This document shows positions 35,938 through 46,803 of a DNA stretch of 64,000 nt, one piece after another. The notes under the pieces were generated by a model, which was not told where the DNA came from, ran no database searches, and saw only the letters and a program-made list of their open reading frames with translations. Position numbers and translations under genes: made by a program. Source of the stretch: Gordionus sp. m RMFG-2023 (Eukaryota; Nematomorpha; Gordioida; Chordodea; Parachordodidae); assembly GCF_954871325.1 (NCBI RefSeq), contig NC_088776.1, positions 40,628,569 to 40,692,568 on the forward strand, written 5' to 3'. The stretch's first letter is position 1. Every line of letters begins with the position of its first letter.

Positions 35938-36240
35938 ATGAAATTTCGATATCCGCTATCCCAGTTTAAATACTTAAATAAAATGGCTTCATTATGGCGT
36001 AAGATTTCGAGTAGTGAAATAGGTAGAGTGCCTTACGTTACCTTCGTTTCTTCATTACTACCTCCCTTTTCCGTAAAATGCTGCGAATCAAATGGGGCCA
36101 TAAAAAATAGAAATCATCAAGCTTTAGATTTTCATACTTACAATAGCGAATCGGGGATAAGGTTTAATGCCTGTGATCTCAAAAAACATTTAGGTTCATA
36201 TAGATTTTATTACTTAGATATAATTATGGGTTCAAATTAA
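35938..36240 (+). CDS. Unidentified open frame, 100 residues
   Basis: Not recognised. Its codon and residue variety (LWRKISSSEIGRVPYVTFVS, then LLPPFSVKCCESNGAIKNRN) is well above the AT-rich background, and the opposite strand is full of stops. A possible splice donor (CATTTAG followed by GTTCAT) lies near 36205, so the true coding part may be a first exon ending around DLKKHLG. It could also be a short gene, a fragment of a mobile element or chance. It lies 0.9 kb downstream of the ceramidase gene on the same strand. Confidence 0.35.
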   Translation: MKFRYPLSQFKYLNKMASLWRKISSSEIGRVPYVTFVSSLLPPFSVKCCESNGAIKNRNHQALDFHTYNSESGIRFNACDLKKHLGSYRFYYLDIIMGSN

Positions 36241-36639
36241 TAACTTCATTGAATTTTAGACCTTAATTTATAATAGAGCCCTACATCAAACCAGCTTTAA
36301 ACGGTTCGATCCTGAAATTATGCATTTAAATATTTTTTGGTCATCTGTCGATTCTGTTCATTTTTTTAAAAAATAAAATAGGCATTCCAGATAAATTTTG
36401 ACTATTTTATTTGGTATTTAGTAACATAGAAATTATTTTATTTAAATGGTAGAATAAAGATCTTCTAGATGAACCCATCTATAAAAATGAACGCTCGTTG
36501 ATTATGCTTCTAGCTGGAACACCGGATTTTTTAGCTAAAATTATTAATTTAGAAAGATTCAATATTTGTATTTTTTTAAATCGAACTCATCAATTATCTC
36601 TGAAGCTTAATGCAAAAATGAATAATATTTATTGTCTAG

Positions 36640-36960
36640 ACTAGTCAAAGCTTCTAGCAAATTGTATTGTTGCCCAAAATTCTGCTGATGAATTGATAAA
36701 TATTTCGTTTTTGTCAGCTAATATTTTAAGATAATCTAATTTTGAAGTCACCATGGCAGTTTCATCATTTACCAGTTTACCCATTTAAGTAGAAGATTCA
36801 GCATGTTGGCACATAAATTGGCTTCTTTTAGTTATTCATTCACTGTTTGTATTGAAAATCGATGGTCCAAAAGTTCTCCTAGATTAAATAAGAGAAATGT
36901 ATTTAAAAAAACAACTAATTTATATATTTTAAAATAATATCTGAAGGTCGGTTATTGGAA
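36640..36960 (-). pseudogene. Coding-like relic, unidentified
   Basis: Minus-strand translation gives LLDHRFSIQTVNE then LKEANLCANMLNLLLK (36900-36790) and, in another frame, VNDETAMVTSKLDYLKILAD and FINSSAEFWATIQFARSFD (36775-36645). The frames are broken by stops. The composition is protein-like, but no family came to mind; it is probably a decayed transposon gene. Confidence 0.35.
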
Positions 36961-38987
36961 ATCTGTGATGCCTAAGGGATAGTATGGTAGCATAAAAAAT
37001 TTAGTCAATGGCTTTCTGAAAATATCCTACTAAAATAAGATGCATTATTGGTAACGGTAAAATTGAAAACGATTATAATAGCTGATTTTTTACCATCAAA
37101 CGTTAAGGATGAGCTATTGTTTAGTAAATTAATACTAAAGGCGCTTTTACAATTAAAAATAAAACAGATCAAACGCCGATCTCATATCATTTATTACTTT
37201 TATGTGAAAATTTGATTATAAAATGCGTCTATGGTAATGTTTATTGGTTTATTTTCACACACTTTTTTTAAAAATAAAAAAGAATGTCCGAGATTATTTT
37301 ATATAATTAGAAAATAAAGGAAGGATTAGCAATTTTGAAATGAAAGCCAATTTTTGTCTATATATCAATATAAAAGTATTATGAAAACATAAATTTCACC
37401 TAATCATATTTTTCATGGTGGGGGGGGGGGGGTTTAATCCCCTACGTCACTGCATTCAGAGTGAGTTTTACTTTTTCTATAAAACATAACTCCAGGTCTG
37501 TGCTGCTGGTTCAATAATTTGCATAAAACTAATCTTATGTTAATTATAAGAAAATATATGTTTGTTGTGATTAAAACATCACATAAATTATATATACCTT
37601 GCTGATATTAATCTACTCATTGGAATTGAAACAAAAATATACTGGAATGATTATTTTCTAAGTGGAGCCTTAATTAATAAGTTAATCATGAAATGTTTTT
37701 AAACTTTAAACTTTTGAAAAAAATAATACAGCTCAATGTATTTTTATATAACATTTCAGCTATTATATTATGTTCAAGATAAAGAATATTTTTACATATT
37801 ATAATACAATTAAAATATAACACTTATCTTTTATATTTAGTCTGAAATAGAAATTCTAAATTCATTTTTAAAACGAAATAAAAAATTATTTAATCTAATG
37901 ACAGCTATTTTATTATGATATTCAAATAAATTAAACTATTAATGTTTTCTTGAATATTTGATATCCTTTGAAATTATCAAAAATATATAATGCCGCTACG
38001 CACCACCAAATATTCACATAGGTGACAGCTTAATAAGCGCCGACACTTTTTTGCCTTCGGCATGGTCAAGGATCGTCGGCGATGGCTAATTTGATAGACG
38101 GCCCACCGATAGATATACATATATCTATGGAAAAAAAGAATTATATTTTTTTAAAGTAATGCTTTAAATTTTTCCAAAGTAACAACTCACCTTTATTAAG
38201 GTACGTTTATAATACCGGCATAAAGTATCTTACTCTACACTACAATTATATACGTTGTAAATAATGGATATTTTCATTTGGAAGCGTGAGAATATTTTTT
38301 TAATGCACTAGGTTAATAAAAAGTTTTTTTTTAATAGGTCCACCTTAAAATAAGTTTGAATTTTATGAACTGAAGAGATATTTATACTTAATATATCTAT
38401 ATCTAACACAAAAATTTTGAATTTGATGTTTCATAGAATGTTTGTGTTCAGGCTGCCTATACGACATCTATTCTATATCTACGAATGATCTAAACGGACT
38501 TAACAAACTTCAAAAAACGCAAAAGTTCTGTAATAATCGATTACGACAATTTTAACAATGGTGGATTCTTAAACAATGCAAATCATTATTGATGACAAAA
38601 ATAATTTACTATTTTTTTAATTATATATGCAATTTTTAAATTATCATTTGATAATGTTTATAATTGCACAAATATATAAATATATTTTGATCTGATCTAA
38701 TATATATCAATTTTTTTAAATGTAATATGTTCAACATTTTTCTATATTAATTTTTGTTTCCAATTAAAAAAATTTTCACACGGAAAATGTAACATACTCT
38801 ATGAATACTTTTATATCAGATAATATTAATTTTTCCACAATTTTTAAGTAGATAGATAATAATTTTATAAAATTTTTTAGTATACAAAATAATAAATTGG
38901 AAAGTTAGCAGTAATTTGAAGTGTATAATTTTAATAACCTTTTCATAAGTTTGTTTCCTTAAAATAGTTAGTTAACCTCCAAGATAA
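36961..38987. other. AT-rich stretch with a hAT end and a GC-rich block
   Basis: A G run at 37420-37432 followed by TTTAATCCCCTACGTCACTG (reverse complement CAGTGACGTAGGGGATTAAA) looks like a hAT right end whose partner was not found. A GC-rich block at 37990-38115 (GCCGACACTTTTTTGCCTTC ... GATCGTCGGCG) is of unknown origin. The rest shows nothing. Confidence 0.4.
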
Positions 38988-39276
38988 GTATTGTTGAAAC
39001 GGCCCGATTTTTGAAAATGGCTAACCCAATAGTTTAGCCAAAAAATTATCAGGCCTGTAACAATAGTGTTGTTAAACAGCTCGATTTGAGCCGATTTTTA
39101 AAAACGGTTACTCATGTTTTTTCCAGAAAAATATGGCCTAAACCTCGAGAATTGGCTAATAAATGTAGTAACCTTTGTTCCATCTATGAGCGAAATCTTC
39201 AGGCTTGCGTAATATTTTTCTGAATAAAATATTGAGTTGGCGGTTTTTAAAAATCGAGTCATTTAACAAACACTAC
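38988..39276. mobile_element. Small MITE, about 290 bp
   Basis: The left end GTTGAAACGGCCCGATTTTT and the right end, inverted (GTTAAATGACTCGATTTTTA), are similar over about 40 bases. An internal GTTAAACAGCTCGATTTGAG at about 39070 suggests a second, nested or duplicated end. No target duplication was confirmed. Confidence 0.4.
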
Positions 39277-40113
39277 TAAGACTCAGAGGATAAGTCATTT
39301 ACTTAACTAAGTCCTATCGATACCGCGATTTATTTAACTTTCCTAAATAACCACTATCGTTGACTCTTTTTTTATAACTACTTATATCGAAATAATTTTA
39401 CTATATCGAAATAATTATTTTCAAAACCTGAAAATAACCTTTTCATAGACAACCCATAACCATTTTGATTTTAAGAAGCTGGACCTTAATCAAACACTGG
39501 CCTTTATAATTTTTCCTTGTTTAATACCGTTGGTTTTCCTCATTAAATTGAAATTAAATATCAATGTATTCTAATTTTATATTGAATTTTACGTTCGTTT
39601 TTATTTTATAATTTTTGTTCCCTTTTTTATTAATATAATATATAGGGGTGTACCGATACCACTTTTTGGAGGCCGATCCGATCTGATATCATATCTAATT
39701 TTGTATTCTGTAAAGGTATCAATGGTTTTAATTTTTAATATACTTCTTATTAGTATACACGCTATAATTTAACTATACCATAACCTATGTCATTTAAATA
39801 TATTATAATGATCAGTTAGAGTTTATATTCAATCCAATTGCAATTCTAAAACTATATAAAATATTTTTATTGTTAAATCACTTTTATATAATAAGTAATA
39901 AACGATAAATATTTAACATTAATATATCTAAGATTTCTTTTAAGAAATACCAAAATTTCCAATTTATCAGAGGTGAGCCCGCGGCGATGGTAACTGGCAA
40001 TATCACCAGCTTCACTAAAAACAGATTCTGAAGAGATTATCGCACACTTTTATAACAGAATGCGCAAAAATATAACAATATGGCAGAATGTTTATTAATT
40101 AATTATTATTATT

Positions 40114-40410
40114 AAGACGCAGGTTCAATCCTGGTAAGGAACAAAAACTTTCAAAGTTTTTCTTAGATGACTGATGTGTAAAGACATATAGTATGATGAA
40201 TTTCGGAGCTTAGAGATGACACCCCGGTCACCGACAGGCCTGGACAGCCGGGTGCTAAGGATACCTGTCCAATAAACAAAATGACAGAAATAAATGGAAA
40301 TATGAATATGAAAGCTAGGGCGTTCCCTCCATGCGACGCGCAGGGTGTAGACCTCCATCCTGTGAAAAATAAAGTAAAGGTCAAAGCAAAGAAAAACAAA
40401 AAAAAATATA
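40114..40410 (+). repeat. SINE-like copy of the LINE 5' end with A-rich tail
   Basis: Nearly identical to 40467-40735 of the following LINE, including the tRNA-like B box and the start of the LINE reading frame (KARAFPPCDAQGVDLHPVKN). Instead of entering the endonuclease it ends in an A-rich tail (40390-40410). Its first 50 or so bases (A box) are missing. It is joined directly, in the same orientation, to the LINE. Confidence 0.8.
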
Positions 40411-40412
40411 TC

Positions 40413-40485
40413 GCCGGGGTGGCCTAATGGGTAAGATGTACGATTGGAAACACGAGTATGAACAAAGACGCAGGTTCAATCCTGG
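40413..40485 (+). promoter_or_regulatory. tRNA-like RNA polymerase III promoter (A and B boxes) at the LINE 5' end
   Basis: A box TGGCCTAATGGG at 40420-40431 and B box GGTTCAATCC at 40473-40482, about 42 bases apart, within a tRNA-like frame starting GCCGGGGTGGCC. This arrangement is that of a tRNA-derived SINE head; here it leads straight into a LINE. Confidence 0.7.
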
Positions 40486-40631
40486 TAAGGAACAAAAACT
40501 TTCAAAGTTTTTCTTAGAGGACTGATGTGTAAAGACATATGGTATGATGAATTTCGGAGCTTAGAGATGACACCCCGGTCACCGACAGGCCTGGACAGCC
40601 GGGTGCTAAGGATACCTGTCCAATAAACAAA

Positions 40632-43549
40632 ATGACAGAAATAAATATGAATATGAAAGCTAGGGCGTTCCCTCCATGCGACGCGCAGGGTGTAGACCTC
40701 CATCCTGTGAAAAATAAAGTAAAGGTCAAAGCAAAGAAGACAAGACTGGCAAGTTTGAATATTGGGACGCTTAAAGGTAAGACGAGAGAATTGGCATCAA
40801 TGTTGAACAAGAGAAAAGTTGATATAGCGTGCATACAAGAGACGAAATGGAAAGGACAGAAAACTTTGATGATTGGAGATGGGTATAAATTGTACTATAA
40901 TGGACTTGTTAGCAATAGAAACGGTGTCGGCATCATCCTCAGCCATCTTCAGTAGTAGAAGTCAACAGGATCTCTGATAGACTAATGAAGATAAAACTCT
41001 GCATTGGTCAATCAATACTACACATCCTATCAGTATATGCTCCTCAAACGGGTTGCAAGGAAGAAGAAAAAGATGACTTTAGAGCTATCCTTGATGAAGC
41101 TTTAATAGAAACCTAAGGATGACCTAGTCATAATTGGTGGTGACTTAAATGCGCATGTGGGGAAAGCAAGAGATAGCTACAAAAGGCATCATGGTGGTTT
41201 TGGATATGGATAAAGAAATGATGAAGGAGAACACGTACTGAAATTTGCGCAAGCCTTCGACCTTGCCTTAACCAACACCTACTAGAGGAAAAAAGACAGT
41301 CATTTAATAACATATGAAAGTGGTACTAGGAAAACACAGATAGATTACATGCTAATCTCTCGCAGAAGATTAAAAGATGTAATAGACTGCAAAGTCATCC
41401 CAGGAGAAGATATCGCCGCGCAACACAAGCTACTAATCATGGATTTACAAATCTCAAATAAATCCACTCAAAATAAGATAAAACTGGAACCATGCATCAA
41501 ATGGGGCAAATTAAAAACAATGACAGATGCCTTTGCAATCAATGCAAACATTGAAACAATAAATTGCTCACAAGTCAGTGAAAAAATCTGGACAGACCTT
41601 TCATCCAGATTAATAGACACTGCAAAATCGACGCTAGGCTTGACAAGAGGAGGCAACAATTCACACAAAGAACTATGGTGGTGGAATCAAGAGGTACAAA
41701 CCACTATACAGGAGAAAAAAGCCCTTTATAAAATATGGTACAAATCCAAAAATGCAGATGACAAGTCAAGATACAAAAAATCCAAGAGATTAGCTACAAA
41801 GGCGGTGGCTAGGGCCAAATCTATGGCATACGATGACATGTACGAAGATCTACATACCAAAGAAGGGCAAAATAAAATATACAGATTAGCCAAACAGCGA
41901 GAAAAGAACTCTAGGGATATAAACGGAGCTCCGAAAGTAATCAAAAATAAAGATGGGAAATTGATAATAAAGGAAAAAAAAATAATGAATAGATGGAAAG
42001 AATATTTTCAGGAGCTTCTCAACTTTAATTCCCACATATTGCATCTCGACGAACACTCCCCTTGTCAAAACCTTGTACAACCTATAACAGAACAAGAAAT
42101 AATCACATGCCTCAAGCATATGAAAAACAACAAAGCTAGGGGTCCAGACGATATTCCAATAGAAAGCCTTAAAGCACTAGGAGATGATGGAATACATCTC
42201 CTCACAAATCTGTACAATAAAATACTTGGAAATGAAGAGGTTCCCCAAAAATGGAGGCAGAGCTATCTAGTTCCTATCTTCAAAAATAAAGGGGATCCAC
42301 ACAATTTTCAAAATTACAGGGGCATAAAACTAATGTCACACTGTCTAAAACTATACGAAAAAATAATAGAAAAAAGATTAAGAGACATAATCGAAATAGG
42401 AGAGACTCAGTTTGGCTTTATGCCTGGAAAATCAACAACCGATGCTATCCATGCAATTAGGCAAATGAGTGAAAAATACACGGAAAAGAACAAAAAGCTA
42501 CACATGGTCTATCTCGATCTAGAAAAGGTCTTCGATAGAATCCCAAGATAACTTATCTGGTGGGCGCTACGCCACAAAAAAGTTCCCGAAAAATATATAA
42601 GAATAATACAGGAAATGTATATGGGACATACAACAATGGTCCGTAGCACAACAGGTACTTCAGCAGGCTTCACAATAGCCGAAGGAGTTCATCAAGGGTC
42701 GGCTCTCAGCCCACTTCTCTTCATTACAGTAATAGATGTATTAGCACAGTCTATACCTCAAACAGTACCGTGGAATATGATATTTGCAGATGATATTGTG
42801 ATACTTGCCGAATCCAAGGATGAAATGAAAGAAAGGTTAGTGAATTGGATAAATATCCTAGAAACGCACGGATTAAAAGTAAATAGAGAAAAGACGGAGT
42901 ATATGCTGATAGGAGGAGATGAAACGGAGAGTATTGATATAAATGATTGGCAGATATCCGCAATTGAAAGCTGCAAATATTTGGGCTCCACTATACAAAC
43001 AAACGGCACAATAGAAAAAGAGATAAAGAGTAAGATTAATCAAGGGTGGTAAAGTGGAGATCTTTATCTGGAGTGCTATTTGGCAAAAGAATCCCACACA
43101 AATTAAAGGGAAAAATTTACAGTTCCATAGTACAACCAACTATTCTATATAGTTCGGAAACATGGCCAACCAAAGAATCAGACGAGAGAAGTCTACAAAC
43201 TATGGAGATGAGAATGCTGAGGATGATTGCTGGGGTAACAAGAAAGGATAAGGTGCGCAGTACAAGAATACTAAATAGTTTAAAGGTAGTGTCCATTAAG
43301 ACTAAGTTAATGGTAAACAGACTTAGGTGGTATGGGCACACAATGAGAAGGCCTATGAACTACATAGGAAATAAAGTTGAAAGTTTGGAAGTGATGGGCA
43401 AACGTAAAAGAGGAAGGCCAAAACTTCAATGGGGCCATAAAGTTAGAGCCAATATAAAGAAGTATAAAATAGATAAAAGAGATTGTATGAATAACATAAA
43501 GTGGAAAGAGATGTTGAAGGAGCTTACCACCAGAAAAGGTGAAAGCTAA
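40632..43549 (+). pseudogene. RTE LINE ORF: AP endonuclease and reverse transcriptase
   Basis: The endonuclease starts LASLNIGTLKGKTRELASML, then VDIACIQETKWKG (metal-site Glu) and IIGGDLNAHVGK. It continues into QIDYMLISRRRLKDV and the linker, then the RT with NNKARGPDDIPIE, YLDLEKVFDRIPR and the catalytic MIFADDIVILAESKDEM. The C-terminus has KRKRGRPKLQWGHKVRA, a typical RTE tail. The frame is broken: a shift near 40950 after ILSHLQ, stops between about 41115 and 41285, an in-frame TAA at about 42549 right after DRIPR, and a shift near 43050. The longest intact pieces are 41349-42551, 42615-43052 and 43046-43549. It acts in cis in target-primed reverse transcription. Confidence 0.92.
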
Positions 43550-43969
43550 AGAGAAAAAAAAAATATTAAAAATGGATTTCGATTTTATTTATAAAAAAAA
43601 TGATTTTAGATATAACTTTTTTTAAAATTATAACATTTTATTTTTGTTAAAGACGCCATTTTATATCAGATCGAATCGGGAAATTTTATAATATTGACCG
43701 ATAACTGATATATTAAAATGGGTGAAATATCGGCCCGATCCGATAAAAAATATCTGTACATCCCTAATAATATATATATTAAAGTTTTTATAGTGTATAT
43801 ATATGTGGAAAATAGTTTTAGCAATGAAATAAGCATTTTTTCTTGATTATTAATTCTAGTTAGGATCAAAAATTAATTTATAGGCTCCCCTTGTCTAGTT
43901 CAGATAATAAAATTGTATTAGATTATACTGTAATTCTTTTAAGAAATGTTTTGATTAGTAAATGATAAT

Positions 43970-45031
43970 CAGGGATCCAAACTGAAATGAAAAGGGTTCG
44001 GGTTCAGATAAAAAATCGATAAATCAGTTAAAAAATAATATCGGTTCGAACCTCTAAAAACGGGTTAAACTTTTTATAGAAAAATTTACATTACACATTA
44101 CTTTTTATTTCATCAAAAAAACGTATACATAAAATGTTTATTATATTATTAGTTGCATATTGTGAATAATATCTAATTTATAAATTAAAACAAATAAATA
44201 TCAGTTAAACTTATATATTAAATATTATTTACTTTTAAAAAATAATATTGAGCCGTAAAAAAAAATTTCTACCTTAGTAACTTGAGGTATTAACAATATA
44301 CACAAATTATGCCTGATACTTATCAATCAAAATTGAATTATAATAAACTTTAAAGGAATTCAGTTCGCAATATACTAGTAGAGCCCTGCAAAGTTATTTT
44401 TTGGCGGCCCGAGTCCGACTTTAAAAAAATTTCTGTCAGATCCCAAACACAAATTTTTTGTTCCCAACCCTAAAATTATTTTCGAATTTGGATGCGTTCT
44501 ATAAACAATTTTATAAATATAAAATCTGAGGATATTTAATTCAATAGATCTTAGATACAACAAAAAGTATAAAATGAAAATAACTATTAGAAAAATAGTT
44601 TTCTAGATTGTTTGCTAAAAGTATATTATAATATATATTTTATTTTACCAGATAAAAATTAATGTAAATTTATGAAATCGTTTATTTAGAAATGGAAATT
44701 ACGTAAATGAATGAATGACATGTGTATGATTAAATTAACATGTGATTTAGATTGATTAACTGAAACAAATTAATGAGCACTGTACTAATATTTAATTTTC
44801 GGGTTGAGTCAGGCATCTCTTACAGCCAGACCCCAAGTAAGTCTTCAATGCCCGAACTTGACCCGACCATCAGTAAAAACCTCTATAGACTAGTAAAAAA
44901 GTTCACATTAATAAGCATAAAATTATGAGGTTCAAACCGTTTTAGTAGTTTTATAGCGGTTTGGATAGACAATGGTTCGATTAAAAATAAAGGTTAATAC
45001 CGGGTTAAATGCTCAGTTCGGATCTTTGCTG
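43970..45031. mobile_element. hAT-type MITE carrying a second nested MITE
   Basis: Left end CAGGGATCCAAACTGA; right end, reverse-complemented, CAGCAAAGATCCGAACTGA. Both have GGGTT(C/A)-rich subterminal parts (CGGTTCGAAC, ACCGGGTTAAAT). The 8-bp flanks (ATGATAAT, ATTTATGC) agree only partly. The element at 44379-44885 is inserted within it. Confidence 0.5.
44379..44885. mobile_element. Nested hAT-type MITE (TAGAG ends)
   Basis: Starts TAGAGCCCTGCAAAG and ends, reverse-complemented, TAGAGGTTTTTACTGATGG. Flanking 8-mers TATACTAG (44371-44378) and TAGACTAG (44886-44893) agree at seven of eight. It carries the same kind of CGGCCCGAG / CCCGAACTTGACCCG subterminal blocks as other TAGAG elements here. 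Confidence 0.65.
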
Positions 45032-45050
45032 ATTTATGCAATGGGTTATA

Positions 45051-46735
45051 AAACAATACATATAAAAATCTCCTGGTTGAAATCGTTACTGGAGATCCTT
45101 GGATAGTATCTTATTTATCCCACAAATTTCTTAATAAATCAAATCATCCTTCAATCTTTAAATATACATCAGTTTCCAGTTTGTACGCTCAAACTTTTAA
45201 TAGAGTTGGACTATCTCTTCATACCGTCAGACCTAATTGTACTGGGTGTCTAAGAGCACCTAAATCTAGTGTTGTAAACGAACGCGTTCATTCGTAGTTC
45301 GTTTATTTGAAAAAAATGATGAACGGCGTTCCTTTTATTTCTGACGAACTTTGAACGTGAACGCGTTCCTTTTTTATAACCAACGCGTTCGAATTTAACG
45401 TTCGTTCAATTTTAAAAATACTTTTTTTATTTTTATTTATTTGAAAAATTTAATATTTCCGAATTTTTTTTAAAAAAGTATTATTTATATTTTTTAATCG
45501 GCTGCGTATTTCCTTTTCACATTTAAATTTTTTTAACACATAGTTTATTAATTTGAATATTACTGTTTATATTTAAATTTAATAGATTAGCATAAGCATG
45601 GATATTATTATTTAATCCTCATCATCTGATTCTGTAAATCCAAAATCAGATGAATTATCATTACCATGGCCAAATATGATATGTTTTACAGTAACATCCT
45701 ATATTGAAGGAACTATTCAATGCTTGCCAAGTGTAAAATGTGCCCAAAAAGTATTATATTGTCAAAATCTTCAAGTTCCAATTTAAAACGACATTTGATT
45801 GTAATATTAATTATTTTATATAATATAACTAAGTAAAATCATTAAATTTGAAGAAAAAATGCATTTGGGATATTTGACCCCAACAATAACGATAGTTATT
45901 TTAAAATTAAAAAAAATTAGTGGCCTCAAATATGGTCAACCATTGATAGACCATATTAAATGGGATTAATAAAAGGTATTAAACCTATTCAATTAATTAC
46001 ATATATTTTATTTTTTTTAAAGATTTGAACATATATATGAAGATCAATATGTTCTTTCTACAATTAAACATCCAGTATTCAAGCTTCAATGGCTATGGAT
46101 AAAACTTCCACAGAACGAACCTATTAAAAATAAACGTATAGCGTTATTGAAAAAAATGCTTTGAAAACCTTAGAAATGATAATGCAAGAACTGTTAATTT
46201 CGAGATATCCTTTTTTTTGTCGAGGAAAAGAGAATGGATTGGAGGAGGATAACTTATCTCAATTCTTTGAAACAAATAGCAAAACAATAAATGTTTTTAA
46301 TAAATTCTCCACGTTAAAAGAGTTATTTATTAAGTATAATACCGCAATCACCTCATCTACCCTTGAGCGCGTTTTTAGTATAGCTAATGCCGTATCAACT
46401 GCCAAGCGTTCTTGTCTATCAGATGAAAATTTTGAAAAATATTGTTATTAAAAATTAATAAGAAAAATTTTTATAAATAAAAATATCTTTTTATTTGATA
46501 TATTATTTTGAATTTATAATTATATTATCAAAATAAAACTATATTATTTTTTAACATGGCTAATATTGTGTTAATAAATATAAGACATTTATTTATATTA
46601 GAAAATTTTAAAAAAAATTTATCATAATTTTGAACGCGTTCCTTTTTTATGAAAGTGAACTTGAACATGTTCGATATTTTTAGAAATGTTTACAGCACTA
46701 CCTAAATCTAATTATTTAAAAATTACTATTGTAAG
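45051..46735 (+). other. Coding-like exon fragment split by a hAT insertion
   Basis: From 45051 the frame reads VEIVTGDPWIVSYLSHKF, FKYTSVSSLYAQTFNRVGLS and LHTVRPNCTGCLRAPKS, reaching the hAT target duplication at 45259-45266. On the far side (46709 on) the same frame continues NYLKITI and meets a good donor, GTAAGT, near 46733. Composition and the donor suggest an exon, but the gene is not recognised, and a stop (TAA at 45045) lies just upstream of the open part, next to the right end of the MITE ending at 45031. A decayed gene or mobile-element ORF is possible. Confidence 0.4.
45267..46700 (+). mobile_element. hAT element with exact 8-bp target duplication
   Basis: Exact direct repeats CCTAAATC lie at 45259-45266 and 46701-46708. 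Inverted ends: TAGTGTTGTAAACGAACG and, reverse-complemented, TAGTGCTGTAAACATTTC; the subterminal zones are full of GAACGCGTTC-like palindromes. Inside are a BED-finger piece (CKMCPKSIILSKSSSSNLKR, about 45730-45795) and a C-terminal frame (46161-46451) with AITSSTLERVFSIANAV then STAKRSCLSDENFEK, the hAT dimerisation motif. The middle of the transposase is missing. Confidence 0.88.
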
Positions 46736-46803
46736 TACAAGGCACGTCTAATTAGTGAAGAAGTGCATATCCTAATTTTCTTTTCGTTTTTGTCATTATC
46801 AAT

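Larger units (their letters stand above)
40411..43563 (+). mobile_element. RTE-type LINE with tRNA-like 5' end
   Basis: Endonuclease plus reverse transcriptase of the RTE kind. It begins with a tRNA-like segment, continues through a 5' region shared with the preceding SINE-like unit, and ends at an A-rich tail (43553-43563). It is inserted in the hAT element at 39643-43766. The coding region is interrupted, so it is inactive, but still close to full length. Confidence 0.9.
39643..43766 (-). mobile_element. hAT element with exact 8-bp target duplication, split by a LINE
   Basis: Exact direct repeats ATAATATA lie at 39635-39642 and 43767-43774. Inverted ends: TAGGGGTGTACCGATA and, reverse-complemented, TAGGGATGTACAGATA, each followed by a CGATC(C/G)GAT-rich segment. 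Minus-strand remains of the transposase C-terminus at about 40045-39930 read SESVFSEAGDIASYHRRGL then SDKLEILVFLKRNL. The flank duplication is AT-rich and so less informative than others, but the ends match well. The RTE insertion (40114-43563) makes up most of its length. Confidence 0.82.

Noticed and set aside
40413-40485. A functional tRNA gene
   Set aside because: A and B boxes are present, but a full cloverleaf and anticodon arm could not be made and the segment belongs to the repeat unit.
40125-40834. Minus-strand frames in the LINE 5' region (repeated MEVYTLRVAWRERPSF)
   Set aside because: They are antisense shadows of the duplicated LINE/SINE 5' unit.
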